The notes under the pieces were generated by a model. The model saw only the letters and a program-made list of their open reading frames with translations. It searched no databases and was not told the DNA's origin. This document shows positions 17,519 to 26,172 of a stretch of 33,552 nucleotides of DNA, piece after piece. A program made the position numbers and the translations under genes. Numbering within the stretch: the stretch's first letter is position 1; each line of letters starts with the position of its first letter. This DNA is from Vibrio salilacus (GTDB lineage: Bacteria > Pseudomonadota > Gammaproteobacteria > Enterobacterales > Vibrionaceae), in NCBI RefSeq assembly GCF_002811245.1, contig NZ_NIVQ01000029.1:1-33552 (forward strand), given 5' to 3'.

Positions 17519-19690
17519 TTACAGCGTTTCTAGTTTGGCATAAGCCGTCACTAACCATTTGATGCCTTCACCGTTAAAAGCAACTTGAACGCGACTTTGC
17601 GGGCCACTGCCCTCAAAGTTAATAATGGTACCTTCGCCAAATTTCGGGTGCATCACTCGTGAGCCTAAACTAAATCCGGTTTCATTAAAGCTCTCTTTAA
17701 CCACCGTTTGGCTAAAACGTCCTGAGCTTGTCGGGCGACTCACTTGCGCTTTCATTCGCACTTCATCTAAACAGTTTTCTGGTAACTCACGAATAAAACG
17801 TGACGGTTTATGGTACTTATCTTGACCATATAAACGGCGCATTTCAGCGTAAGTTATATAGAGCTTCACCATCGCACGTGTCATGCCGACATAGCAAAGA
17901 CGACGCTCTTCTTCTAAGCGACCGGCCTCTTCTGCTGACATTTGACTTGGGAACATCCCCTCTTCAACACCGACCATAAAGACCAGTGGAAACTCTAACC
18001 CTTTAGCACTGTGCAAAGTCATCAACTGCACTGCGTCGTCAAACTCATCCGCTTGGCCCTCACCCGCTTCAAGCGCTGCATGGGTCAAAAATGCCGTCAA
18101 GAGCGTCATCTCTTCTGCTTCTTCTGGCTTTTCAAACTGGCGCGTTGCCGTGACGAGTTCTTCCAAGTTTTCAATTCGAGCTTTCGACTTCTCGCCTTTT
18201 TCCTGCTCGTACATGGCAAACAGGCCAGAGTATTTGATCACATGGTCGGTCTGCTCATGCAGTGACATTTCGACCGTATCATCTTCTAGCGCCTGAATCA
18301 GTTCGACAAAACGACTCAACGCCCCTGCCGCCCGACCAGGGAGTACTTGCTCATCGAGCAATGCCACACTCGCTTGCCACATGGTACAGCCACGATCACG
18401 CGCGGCAAAACGCAAGGTTTCAAGCGTCTTGTCACCCAAACCACGAGTCGGCGTATTGACCACACGTTCAAAGGCCGCGTCATCATTGCGATTCGACATC
18501 AAACGCAGGTAGCTTAATGCGTCTCTGATCTCTTGACGCTCGAAGAATCGCATCCCACCATAAATTCGATACGGTAAGCCTGACTGAATTAATGCCTCTT
18601 CAAGCACACGCGACTGGGCGTTATTACGATACAGCATCGCAGCATCATTCAGCGCTCCGCCTTGATCTTGCCACTCTTTTATTTTACTAACCGCAAAGCG
18701 CGCTTCGTCTAACTCGTTGTATGCCGAATAGACCGAGATAGGCTCGCCTTCAACCCCTTCGGTCCATAGCTCTTTTCCCATTCGCTCGGTGTTATTAGCA
18801 ATGAGAGCGTTGGACGCTTGCAAAATCGTTTTGGTCGAACGGTAGTTTTGCTCAAGACGAATGGTTTTAACGCTTGGAAATTCTTGGGTAAATTTCTCAA
18901 TATTTTCGATTTTTGCCCCACGCCAACCGTAAATCGACTGGTCATCATCGCCAACGATCATCACGTGTGAGTTCGGGCCTGCCATCATACGCAACCACGC
19001 ATATTGGATATTGTTGGTGTCTTGAAACTCATCGACCAAAATATGTTTGAAACGGGCTTGATAGTGTTCGCGGATGTGCTTTTTATCGCGCAACAACTCA
19101 TGGGCGCGAAGCAATATTTCCGCAAAATCAACTAAGCCAGCACGATCACACGCCTCTTGGTAAGCACTGTAGACCTGCAAATAGGTTTTGGTCACAGGGT
19201 CGTGATAAGCGTCAATATGATTCGGGCGTAGACCTTCATCTTTTTTACCGTTAATCCACCACGCCACCTGACGTGGAGGAAACTGTTTCTCATCTAAATT
19301 TTGCGCCTTGATCAAGCGACGCAATAAGCGCTGCTGATCGTCGCTATCAATAATTTGAAAATCTTCCGGTAGCTTGGCATCCAAATAGTGCGCACGCAAA
19401 ATGCGGTGACAGATCCCATGAAACGTCCCATTCCACATTCCGGAGGAGCTGCCCATCATCAACTCTTCAATACGACCACGCATCTCAGCCGCCGCTTTGT
19501 TGGTAAAGGTTACCGACATGATTGAAAAGGGTGAGGCCTGTTCGACCGACATTAACCACGCAATGCGATGAACCAACACGCGTGTTTTACCACTGCCTGC
19601 GCCAGCTAAGATGAGTAAGTTTTCTAGTGGGGCGGCAACAGCTTCACGCTGCTTGTCGTTCAAACCATCGAGAAGTAATGAAGGATCCAT
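17519..19690 (-). CDS. uvrD: DNA helicase II UvrD
   Basis: UvrD is a 3'-5' SF1 helicase that removes incised strands in nucleotide-excision and mismatch repair. The 723-residue product (E. coli about 720) has Walker A AGAGSGKT (29-36), FTNKAAAEMRGR, VDEFQDTNNIQY, VGDDDQSIYGWRGA, QNYRS, LMTLHSAKGLEFPLVF and YVGMTRA in order. It ends in a Tudor-like domain (GSRVMHPKFGEGTI to the end) that contacts RNA polymerase in E. coli. Rep is the nearest alternative, but the length and C-terminal domain are those of UvrD. A TATAAT -10 and a LexA-like box precede the gene. It is convergent with csrB. Confidence 0.97.
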   Translation of the reverse strand: MDPSLLLDGLNDKQREAVAAPLENLLILAGAGSGKTRVLVHRIAWLMSVEQASPFSIMSVTFTNKAAAEMRGRIEELMMGSSSGMWNGTFHGICHRILRAHYLDAKLPEDFQIIDSDDQQRLLRRLIKAQNLDEKQFPPRQVAWWINGKKDEGLRPNHIDAYHDPVTKTYLQVYSAYQEACDRAGLVDFAEILLRAHELLRDKKHIREHYQARFKHILVDEFQDTNNIQYAWLRMMAGPNSHVMIVGDDDQSIYGWRGAKIENIEKFTQEFPSVKTIRLEQNYRSTKTILQASNALIANNTERMGKELWTEGVEGEPISVYSAYNELDEARFAVSKIKEWQDQGGALNDAAMLYRNNAQSRVLEEALIQSGLPYRIYGGMRFFERQEIRDALSYLRLMSNRNDDAAFERVVNTPTRGLGDKTLETLRFAARDRGCTMWQASVALLDEQVLPGRAAGALSRFVELIQALEDDTVEMSLHEQTDHVIKYSGLFAMYEQEKGEKSKARIENLEELVTATRQFEKPEEAEEMTLLTAFLTHAALEAGEGQADEFDDAVQLMTLHSAKGLEFPLVFMVGVEEGMFPSQMSAEEAGRLEEERRLCYVGMTRAMVKLYITYAEMRRLYGQDKYHKPSRFIRELPENCLDEVRMKAQVSRPTSSGRFSQTVVKESFNETGFSLGSRVMHPKFGEGTIINFEGSGPQSRVQVAFNGEGIKWLVTAYAKLETL

Positions 19691-19703
19691 GGGGGTGCTC
19701 AGC

Positions 19704-19735
19704 TACTGTTTATCTATACATATAACTGCATTATA
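19704..19735 (-). promoter_or_regulatory. uvrD promoter -10 and candidate LexA (SOS) box
   Basis: A TATAAT -10 lies at 19730-19735 on the minus strand, so transcription should start near 19723. Directly over that start, 19704-19723 reads TACTGTTTATCTATACATAT on the plus strand. It matches the consensus TACTGTATATATATACAGTA at 15 of 20 positions, with one half-site perfect and the other ATG instead of CTG. E. coli uvrD is LexA-controlled from a box near its start, so a repressor site here is expected. The -35 is weak. Confidence 0.6.
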
Positions 19736-19772
19736 CCCGAGTGACTTGAAGATGCTAGGTACACAGTAAACC

Positions 19773-19802
19773 AAAAAAACGCCCTGCAGCAGTCGCAGGG
19801 CG
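19773..19802 (-). terminator. prlC terminator
   Basis: CGCCCTGC and GCAGGGCG form an 8-bp stem with a seven-base loop. The minus strand then reads a seven-base T-run. It lies 38 bp past the prlC stop and just upstream of the uvrD promoter. Confidence 0.85.
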
Positions 19803-19839
19803 CGTAAGGTTATTCATTGCACGGTTAACTTATCTTAGC

Positions 19840-21882
19840 TTAAGCGCTAATACCCGCATGACGCAGTAATGCATCAATCTGCGGCTCACGGCCACGGAAG
19901 CGTTTAAACAGTTCCATCGGCTCTTCGCTGCCACCCATTTCAAGAATGTTGTTGAGGAAGCTTTGTCCGGTTTCAGTATTGAAGATGCCTTCCTCTTCAA
20001 AACGCGAGAAAGCATCTGAAGACAAGACTTCTGCCCATAGATAGCTGTAGTAACCCGCGCTATAACCACCAGCAAAGATATGACCAAAGCTGTGTGAGAA
20101 GCGATTCCACTCTAGGCTAGGCAAAACCGCCACTTTTGACTTCACTTCGGCCAACGTCTCAAGCACGCGAGGGCCAACCTCGGGATCAAACTCAGTGTGC
20201 AAGGTAAAGTCAAACAGGCCAAACTCAAGCTGACGCAAGATAAACATCGCTGATTGGAAATTCTTCGCCGCCAGCATCTTCTCTAACATCGCTTTTGGCA
20301 ATGGCTCTCCGGTTTGATAATGCCCGGAGATAAACGCCAACGCGTCTTCTTCCCAGCACCAGTTCTCTAGAAACTGACTTGGTAATTCTACCGCATCCCA
20401 AGGCACACCGTTGATCCCCGATACCGCCCCCACATCGACCTGAGTCAACATATGGTGAATACCGTGACCAAACTCATGGAACAGCGTGACCACTTCATCA
20501 TGAGTAAACAACGCCGGCTTATCACCGATCGGTCGGTTAAAGTTACAGGTTAGGTAAGCAACGGGCGTTTGCAATTCGCCCGAAACAGTCATGCGGCGCA
20601 CGCGACATTCATCCATCCACGCACCGCCGCGCTTGTGTTCACGCGCGTACAAGTCGAGATAAAAACTGCCACGTAACTGATCATTAGTGTCAAAGATATC
20701 AAAGAAACGTACTGACTCATGCCAAGCATCAACACCTTGACGCTCTTTGACAGTCATACCAAACACGCGCTCAAGCACTTCAAATAGGCCACTGACCACT
20801 TTGGCTTCTGGGAAGTAAGGGCGCAGCTCTTCGTCTGAGATTTGGAACAGGTGCTGTTTTTGTTTTTCGCTGTAGTAAGCAATATCCCACAAATTGAGCT
20901 CATCAATGCCAAACTCACTTTTGGCAAATTGACGCAGCTGTTTGACTTCGTTCTCGCCTTGCGGCTTAACTTTGTTGGCAAGATCGTTGAGAAAGCCAAG
21001 TACCTGAGATGGGGTTTCCGCCATCTTAGTCGCTAGAGACTTCTCGCTGAAGGTATTGAAACCAAGCATGCGGGCAATTTCGTAGCGCAGTTTCAACTGT
21101 TCGTTAATGATTTCGCTGTTGTCCCACTCACCGGCTTTCGGTCCACGGTCAGAAGCGCGAGTAACGTACGCTTCATACAGCTCTCTACGCAGCTCTTGAT
21201 TGTCACAGTAGGTCATCACTGGCAAGTAAGAAGGGATGTCTAACGTGAGTAAATAACCATCTAGCTCTTTCGCCTCAGCCGCTGCTTTGGCGGCGGTCAA
21301 GGCCGATTCTGGCATACCTGCCAACTCTTTTTCGTCGCTAATGTGCTTGGTCCAGCCCATGGTGGCATCCAACACATTGTTAGAGAATTTTGACCCTAGC
21401 TCTGACATACGCTTACTGATTTCACCGTAGCGGTGCTGCTGATCGGCAGGTAGACCAATCCCCGACAGCTCAAAGTCACGCAACGAATCGGTGATGGTTT
21501 TCTTTTGCGCCTGAGTTAATGAAGCAAATGCCTCACTGACTTTGATTGATTTGTATGCTTCAAACAAACCTTTATGCTGACCAACCCAAGTACCGTACTC
21601 TGATAATAATGGTAAACAGCTTTCGTAGGCGTCACGCAACTCGTCACTGTTAATTACCGAGTTCATGTGGCTTACTGGTGACCAGATGCGACTCAACTTG
21701 TCATCCACTTCCTCAATCGGTGCGACTAAGTTATCCCAAGTTGGCTCATTGTTGCCGTCCAGCGCCTGTTCTATTTCCGCCCGGCAATCGGCAATCGCCT
21801 GTTCAATCGCGGGCTTAACATGCTCTGGTTTGATTTGCGAAAACGGCGGCAAATCAATGAAGTTCAGCAGTGGATTAGACAT
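19840..21882 (-). CDS. prlC: oligopeptidase A (M3 metallopeptidase)
   Basis: PrlC/OpdA is a cytoplasmic zinc endopeptidase that degrades short peptides, including cleaved signal peptides. The 680-residue product is the family's usual length and carries the HEFGHGIHHML zinc motif near residue 470, with the downstream glutamate-bearing block VELPSQFLENW. The rest is the helical bowl typical of thimet-type oligopeptidases. AAAGGA lies about 7 nt before the ATG. It is divergent from rlmJ as in E. coli, but the rsmJ gene that follows prlC there is absent; a terminator and uvrD come next instead. A nearby dipeptidyl carboxypeptidase alternative (Dcp) is less likely given the neighbours. Confidence 0.95.
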   Translation of the reverse strand: MSNPLLNFIDLPPFSQIKPEHVKPAIEQAIADCRAEIEQALDGNNEPTWDNLVAPIEEVDDKLSRIWSPVSHMNSVINSDELRDAYESCLPLLSEYGTWVGQHKGLFEAYKSIKVSEAFASLTQAQKKTITDSLRDFELSGIGLPADQQHRYGEISKRMSELGSKFSNNVLDATMGWTKHISDEKELAGMPESALTAAKAAAEAKELDGYLLTLDIPSYLPVMTYCDNQELRRELYEAYVTRASDRGPKAGEWDNSEIINEQLKLRYEIARMLGFNTFSEKSLATKMAETPSQVLGFLNDLANKVKPQGENEVKQLRQFAKSEFGIDELNLWDIAYYSEKQKQHLFQISDEELRPYFPEAKVVSGLFEVLERVFGMTVKERQGVDAWHESVRFFDIFDTNDQLRGSFYLDLYAREHKRGGAWMDECRVRRMTVSGELQTPVAYLTCNFNRPIGDKPALFTHDEVVTLFHEFGHGIHHMLTQVDVGAVSGINGVPWDAVELPSQFLENWCWEEDALAFISGHYQTGEPLPKAMLEKMLAAKNFQSAMFILRQLEFGLFDFTLHTEFDPEVGPRVLETLAEVKSKVAVLPSLEWNRFSHSFGHIFAGGYSAGYYSYLWAEVLSSDAFSRFEEEGIFNTETGQSFLNNILEMGGSEEPMELFKRFRGREPQIDALLRHAGISA

Positions 21883-21951
21883 AAATCATTCCTTTCATTG
21901 GCTAAGCGAACTCACAAGCTCGTCTTAACTATTTTGTGTTGGTCTAAATAG

Positions 21952-21980
21952 TAAATATAGGTAGGTTCAGCAATTTTCAA
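21952..21980 (-). promoter_or_regulatory. prlC promoter
   Basis: TTGAAA (21975-21980) and TATTTA (21952-21957) on the minus strand are 17 bp apart. The same bases also loosely fit a sigma-32 promoter (ATTGAAA, 13 bp, CCTATAT), of interest because prlC is a heat-shock gene in E. coli. It overlaps the rlmJ promoter. Confidence 0.5.
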
Positions 21981-21994
21981 TAGTAACGTATACT
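21966..21994 (+). promoter_or_regulatory. rlmJ promoter
   Basis: TTCAGC (21966-21971) and TATACT (21989-21994) are 17 bp apart, placing a start near 22001 and a leader of about 32 nt. It shares most of its bases with the prlC promoter on the other strand. Confidence 0.5.
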
Positions 21995-22032
21995 AAAGAC
22001 CATTATTGTTCGCCCCATTTGAGAGTGTCATT

Positions 22033-22872
22033 GTGTTAAGTTATCGCCACAGCTTTCATGCCGGCAATCATGCCGATGTGATTAAACATATTGTCCAAAG
22101 CCTTATCCTCAACGCTTTGAAACAAAAAGAGAAGCCGCTCGTCTATCACGATACTCATTCTGGCGTAGGTCGTTACGATCTTACGCATGAGTGGTCGGAA
22201 AAGACCAGCGAGTACAAACAAGGCATCGCTCGCCTCTGGCAGCAAAATGACATTCCGCAAGAGCTTGAAAGCTACCTTGACTCGATCAAAGTGCTCAATA
22301 ATGGCGATACATTACGTTATTACCCAGGTTCACCGCGTGTCGCTCGTGCACACCTACGCCCAGGTGATCGCATGGTGCTGACTGAACTGCACCCGAGTGA
22401 CTACCCACTGCTTGAACAAGAGTTTCATCGCGATCGCCAAGTCAGCATCTTTAAAGAAGATGGTTTTCAACGTTTAAAAGCAAGCTTGCCGCCAAAAGAG
22501 CGTCGTGGCTTGGTATTGATTGACCCACCTTACGAGTTGGCCAAAGAGTACCGTGATGTCGTACAAGCCATCAATCAAAGCTACAAGCGCTGGGCAACGG
22601 GCATTTACGCGATTTGGTACCCAGTGGTCAATCGCTGTGATATCGACGATATGCTCGATGGCCTCGAAGCGCTTGGGATTCGCAAAATCTTACAAATTGA
22701 GTTAGGCGTCTCTCCTGATACCAACGAGCGTGGCATGACCGCATCGGGCATGATAGTGATCAATCCACCTTGGAAGCTAGAGAGTCAGATGCAAGCAATT
22801 TTACCTTTCCTCAAGAAAGCCATTGCTCCGGCAACCGGTCACTTTAAAGTCGAATGGATCGTGCCAGAGTAA
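22033..22872 (+). CDS. rlmJ: 23S rRNA (adenine-2030-N6)-methyltransferase RlmJ
   Basis: RlmJ methylates A2030 of 23S rRNA. The 279-residue product matches it from the first residues (LSYRHSFHAGNHADVIKH) and has the catalytic DPPYE motif within LVLIDPPYEL near residue 163. The start is a GTG with GAGAG 7 nt upstream, which gives the usual family N terminus and the E. coli length of 280. An upstream ATG at 22006 adds nine unrelated residues and sits too near the predicted transcription start. The order prlC-rlmJ-gor is shared with E. coli. Confidence 0.95.
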   Translation: MLSYRHSFHAGNHADVIKHIVQSLILNALKQKEKPLVYHDTHSGVGRYDLTHEWSEKTSEYKQGIARLWQQNDIPQELESYLDSIKVLNNGDTLRYYPGSPRVARAHLRPGDRMVLTELHPSDYPLLEQEFHRDRQVSIFKEDGFQRLKASLPPKERRGLVLIDPPYELAKEYRDVVQAINQSYKRWATGIYAIWYPVVNRCDIDDMLDGLEALGIRKILQIELGVSPDTNERGMTASGMIVINPPWKLESQMQAILPFLKKAIAPATGHFKVEWIVPE

Positions 22873-23013
22873 CAGAGGCACAAGCGAGCAAGAAATTAAA
22901 TTATCGAGGATCGATTGAGTTCAACCACTCTATCCTCCATATCAGAGATATATAACTTTAAAAACGAATAGGGACTGGTTACTGGCTAGTTACCTGCGGA
23001 AATGGAGAAAGTC

Positions 23014-24369
23014 ATGTCAACGCATTTTGATTACATCTGTATCGGTGGCGGCTCAGGCGGCATCGCATCAGCAAACCGAGCAGCAATGTACGGCGCTAAA
23101 GTCGCGCTTATCGAGGCGCAAGACCTAGGTGGCACTTGTGTCAACGTCGGTTGCGTACCCAAGAAAGTCATGTGGCACGGCGCACAAATTGCCGAAGCGA
23201 TGAACCTTTACGCTGAAGACTACGGTTTCGATGTTGATGTGAAAGGATTTAACTGGGGTAAACTGGTTGAAAGTCGTCAGGCCTACATTGGCCGTATTCA
23301 CCAATCTTACGATCGCGTACTAGGTAACAACAAAATCAATGTCATCAAGGGTTTCGCTAAGTTTGTTGATGAGAAAACGGTTGAGGTCAACGGAGAACAC
23401 TACACGGCCGATCACATCTTGATCGCTGTTGGTGGTCGTCCAACCATTCCTAACATCCCCGGTGCAGAATACGGCATTGATTCAAACGGCTTCTTTGAGC
23501 TAAACGAGCAACCTAAACGTGTTGCTGTGATTGGCGCTGGCTACATCGCGGTTGAGATTGCCGGAGTTCTTAATGCCCTTGGCACTGAGACGCATCTATT
23601 TTGCCGTAAAGAATCACCACTACGTAGCTTTGACCCGATGATCATCGAAACACTGGTCGAAGTGATGGCAGCAGAAGGCCCTACACTTCACACGCACTCA
23701 GTGCCTAAAGAAGTTGTGAAAGAAGCAGACGGCAGCCTGACTCTGCACCTAGAGAACGGTAATACACAAAACGTTGACCAATTGATTTGGGCGATTGGCC
23801 GCCACCCAGCAACCGATGCGATTAACCTAGCTTCTACTGGTGTAGAAACCAATGATCGTGGCTACATTAAGGTCGATGAATTCCAAGCAACGAATGTGCC
23901 TGGCATCTACTGTGTGGGTGACATCATGGAAGGTGGTATTGAGCTCACGCCTGTCGCTGTAAAAGCCGGCCGTCAGCTTTCTGAGCGTCTATTCAATGGT
24001 AAAACTAATGCCAAGATGGATTACGACTTGGTCCCAACGGTGGTATTTAGCCACCCACCAATCGGTACTATTGGCCTAACCACTCAAGAAGCTGAGCAGA
24101 AATACGGCAAAGATAACATCAAAGTGTACACCTCTGGTTTTACCGCGATGTACACCGCCGTCACCAAGCACCGTCAGCCATGTAAAATGAAACTGGTTTG
24201 CGCCGGCGAAGAAGAGACAGTTGTCGGCCTTCACGGTATCGGCTTTACCGTCGATGAGATGATTCAAGGTTTCGCTGTTGCGATGAAGATGGGCGCGACT
24301 AAAGCTGACTTCGATTCTGTGGTGGCCATTCACCCAACGGGCTCTGAAGAGTTTGTTACCATGAGATAA
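23014..24369 (+). CDS. gor: glutathione reductase
   Basis: Glutathione reductase is a homodimeric FAD enzyme that reduces glutathione disulfide with NADPH. The 451-residue product shows the FAD-binding [14 protein letters not shown] (11-24), the redox pair C42/C47 in GGTCVNVGC, the NADPH-binding [14 protein letters not shown], the second FAD contact GIYCVGD, and HPTGSEEFV with the catalytic His and Glu near the C terminus. The start at MSTHFDY has GGAG 6 nt upstream; the in-frame ATG four codons earlier lacks one. A terminator follows 14 bp after the stop. Confidence 0.97.
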   Translation: MSTHFDYICIGGGSGGIASANRAAMYGAKVALIEAQDLGGTCVNVGCVPKKVMWHGAQIAEAMNLYAEDYGFDVDVKGFNWGKLVESRQAYIGRIHQSYDRVLGNNKINVIKGFAKFVDEKTVEVNGEHYTADHILIAVGGRPTIPNIPGAEYGIDSNGFFELNEQPKRVAVIGAGYIAVEIAGVLNALGTETHLFCRKESPLRSFDPMIIETLVEVMAAEGPTLHTHSVPKEVVKEADGSLTLHLENGNTQNVDQLIWAIGRHPATDAINLASTGVETNDRGYIKVDEFQATNVPGIYCVGDIMEGGIELTPVAVKAGRQLSERLFNGKTNAKMDYDLVPTVVFSHPPIGTIGLTTQEAEQKYGKDNIKVYTSGFTAMYTAVTKHRQPCKMKLVCAGEEETVVGLHGIGFTVDEMIQGFAVAMKMGATKADFDSVVAIHPTGSEEFVTMR

Positions 24370-24382
24370 GAAGCTGATAAAT

Positions 24383-24416
24383 AAAGAAAAGGATGCCGAT
24401 GTATCCTTTTCTTTTT
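24383..24416 (+). terminator. gor terminator
   Basis: AAAGAAAAGGAT and its complement enclose an eight-base loop, with T-rich sequence after it. It may also serve the convergent response-regulator gene. Confidence 0.75.
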
Positions 24417-24420
24417 GCGC

Positions 24421-25305
24421 CTAGAAACCCACTAAAGTGACCTTTCCTACGAATTCATCACCATTCTGGCAGCTGAAATCCACGCGCTTATCAGCGGGTT
24501 TGTCATACAATGTTTTAAGCTTATCAAACTCAGCGGCAACAAAGCTGATGTTTTTCAGACGCAAACTTTTACGTGTTTGACTATCGAGAAAGGCCAAGGC
24601 TGAGCGGTCTAATATGGTCTGACACGCATCTAAAATCCCTTTACTCACTAACTTTGACGTGATTACCTGCTCGCGCTCTGTACTAGTTACTTGAGCAAAC
24701 AAGCATATGGCCTGTAGGTCGAGCATAGCGACCGCTCTTGGCTTTTGGCTCGCGCTGTCTTCATACACCGCCAGCACACAAGGAATTTTGTTCTTATCAA
24801 AACTCTGCGCCGCTAAGTTGGTTAAACTGAGTGCGTCACCCAGTTCGCGTTTTAGTAATTTCTCAAGTTGTGACAACTTAGGTAGTGCGAGCTCTTTTTG
24901 GACATCGTTTACCGAGTCGAGAGTTTTACGACTCTCTTCTGCACCTTGAACTAAAGGCAGCAGCAAATGATGTAGTTGGCTATCTTCAAACGGCTTGGTC
25001 AGTACAAAGCTCGCCCCGGCCGCTGTGGCTTGCTGTATCTGCTGCTGATCATCAACCGTCGTAATCATGCCGATTTTGATCTCTGGGTTAAGTTTTATCA
25101 GCTCTTTGGTTAACGTTAGCCCCGACATATCAGGCATATACCAATCCGTTAATACGATCTCAGGTTGCCATTCTTTCGCCAACTTAATCGCCTCGTGAGC
25201 ATCACAGGTTTTTTTGATCGATAAGCGACAGTAGCCGAAGCTCTCTAACCCCCGCCTCACAATCTCTAAGGTCGCTTTACTATCATCGACTATCAGTATT
25301 TTCAC
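24421..25305 (-). CDS. response regulator with uncharacterised C-terminal domain
   Basis: The 294-residue product has an N-terminal receiver domain (residues 1 to about 122) with the expected acidic pair D7/D8, phosphorylation site D54 in LTDWYMPDMSG, T82/T83 and K104 in LTKPF. After a linker of about 30 residues, the C-terminal 150 residues (LSQLEKLLKRELGDALSLTNLAAQ onward) have no helix-turn-helix, GGDEF, EAL, HD or PilZ motif that I can see. The alternating strand-and-helix pattern faintly recalls CheC/CheX-type phosphatase folds, but this is weak. The start is a GTG without a strong ribosome site. A TATAAT -10 lies at 25341-25346 on this strand. No histidine kinase is nearby. It is divergent from the coiled-coil gene. 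Confidence 0.8.
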   Translation of the reverse strand: MKILIVDDSKATLEIVRRGLESFGYCRLSIKKTCDAHEAIKLAKEWQPEIVLTDWYMPDMSGLTLTKELIKLNPEIKIGMITTVDDQQQIQQATAAGASFVLTKPFEDSQLHHLLLPLVQGAEESRKTLDSVNDVQKELALPKLSQLEKLLKRELGDALSLTNLAAQSFDKNKIPCVLAVYEDSASQKPRAVAMLDLQAICLFAQVTSTEREQVITSKLVSKGILDACQTILDRSALAFLDSQTRKSLRLKNISFVAAEFDKLKTLYDKPADKRVDFSCQNGDEFVGKVTLVGF

Positions 25306-25409
25306 TAACTACCATCACCTAACGCATCAGAACTATTGAAATTATAGGCATATTTTTGTCAGACAACTAAACTTAGAATCGATGTATGTGGCAAATTTTG
25401 AGGAAATAA

Positions 25410-26171
25410 ATGGATCTAGCGCCCCTAATGAGCTCAGAAAACCTCGTAGCTCTCGCCATCGACTTCGGTCTACTGATCCTTCTGGCTTGGTTTATCATTT
25501 TATTGCTGATTTTGCGCGAGTTTCGCCACTTTGCTCGCCAAGTGGTTAACCACCGCGATATGGACAAAGGTACCTATGACCTATGTCAACAATCGGTCGA
25601 TAAAGCGCTCAATTACACAGCAGAAAATAGTGACACTCTTAACGACTTAATCATCATTCAGCAAGCTCTAGAAAGTCAGGTTTCACAGATTAAAGCCGCC
25701 AAAGAAGATCTCACTGAGCAAGAGCAAGCGTCAATTGAAGAGCTTAATCAAAAGCTCAATAACTCCCATCGGCTGATCAAAAAGCTTAAAGGGGATTTGG
25801 ATAAGAGCGTTAATGGCCTGCGCCGGGCCAAGAATAAGCTAATGCAACAGACCGATACCGTTGAAAGCCTACAAATCGAGAAACAGCAACTTGAAAAGCA
25901 ATTTGAGCAACTTGAGCAAGAGTACATTCAAATCAGTGAGGCCGGAGGCGCAGCCAGTTTGGCTCAAGAGTTCCAGCAAGAGAAACAACAATTGCTGGAA
26001 CGAATAGAACAATACAAGAAAAAACTGTCAACACAAGGCGATACGGCCGCACTAAACGCCGAACTAGAGGCATCACAACAACAGCTGCATCATCTAGGGA
26101 AAGAGAAAGAGTTCGTGGAGAAAAAGTACCTTGAACTGCTTGAAGAGGCAGAAAAGAACAGCAGTCGTTAA
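25410..26171 (+). CDS. membrane-anchored coiled-coil protein of unknown function
   Basis: The 253-residue product has one strongly hydrophobic segment (about residues 15-35), flanked outside by acidic and inside by basic residues (REFRHFARQ). Its orientation is therefore probably N-out with the long C-terminal part in the cytoplasm. From about residue 60 to 250 it is rich in Glu, Gln, Lys and Leu with heptad spacing, interrupted near 183-190 by EAGGAASLA, so it forms two long coiled coils. GAGGAAA lies 5 nt before the ATG. It recalls proteins loosely labelled chromosome-partitioning in Vibrio annotations, but no ATPase motif is present and I assign no function. It converges on the SPOR gene with a single base between the stop codons. 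Confidence 0.75.
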   Translation: MDLAPLMSSENLVALAIDFGLLILLAWFIILLLILREFRHFARQVVNHRDMDKGTYDLCQQSVDKALNYTAENSDTLNDLIIIQQALESQVSQIKAAKEDLTEQEQASIEELNQKLNNSHRLIKKLKGDLDKSVNGLRRAKNKLMQQTDTVESLQIEKQQLEKQFEQLEQEYIQISEAGGAASLAQEFQQEKQQLLERIEQYKKKLSTQGDTAALNAELEASQQQLHHLGKEKEFVEKKYLELLEEAEKNSSR

Positions 26172-26172
26172 C

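Noticed and set aside
22006..22032. ATG nine codons upstream as the rlmJ start
   Set aside because: The family starts at (M)LSYRHSFH. The GTG at 22033 has a suitably spaced GAGAG, while the upstream ATG lies only a few bases after the predicted transcription start.
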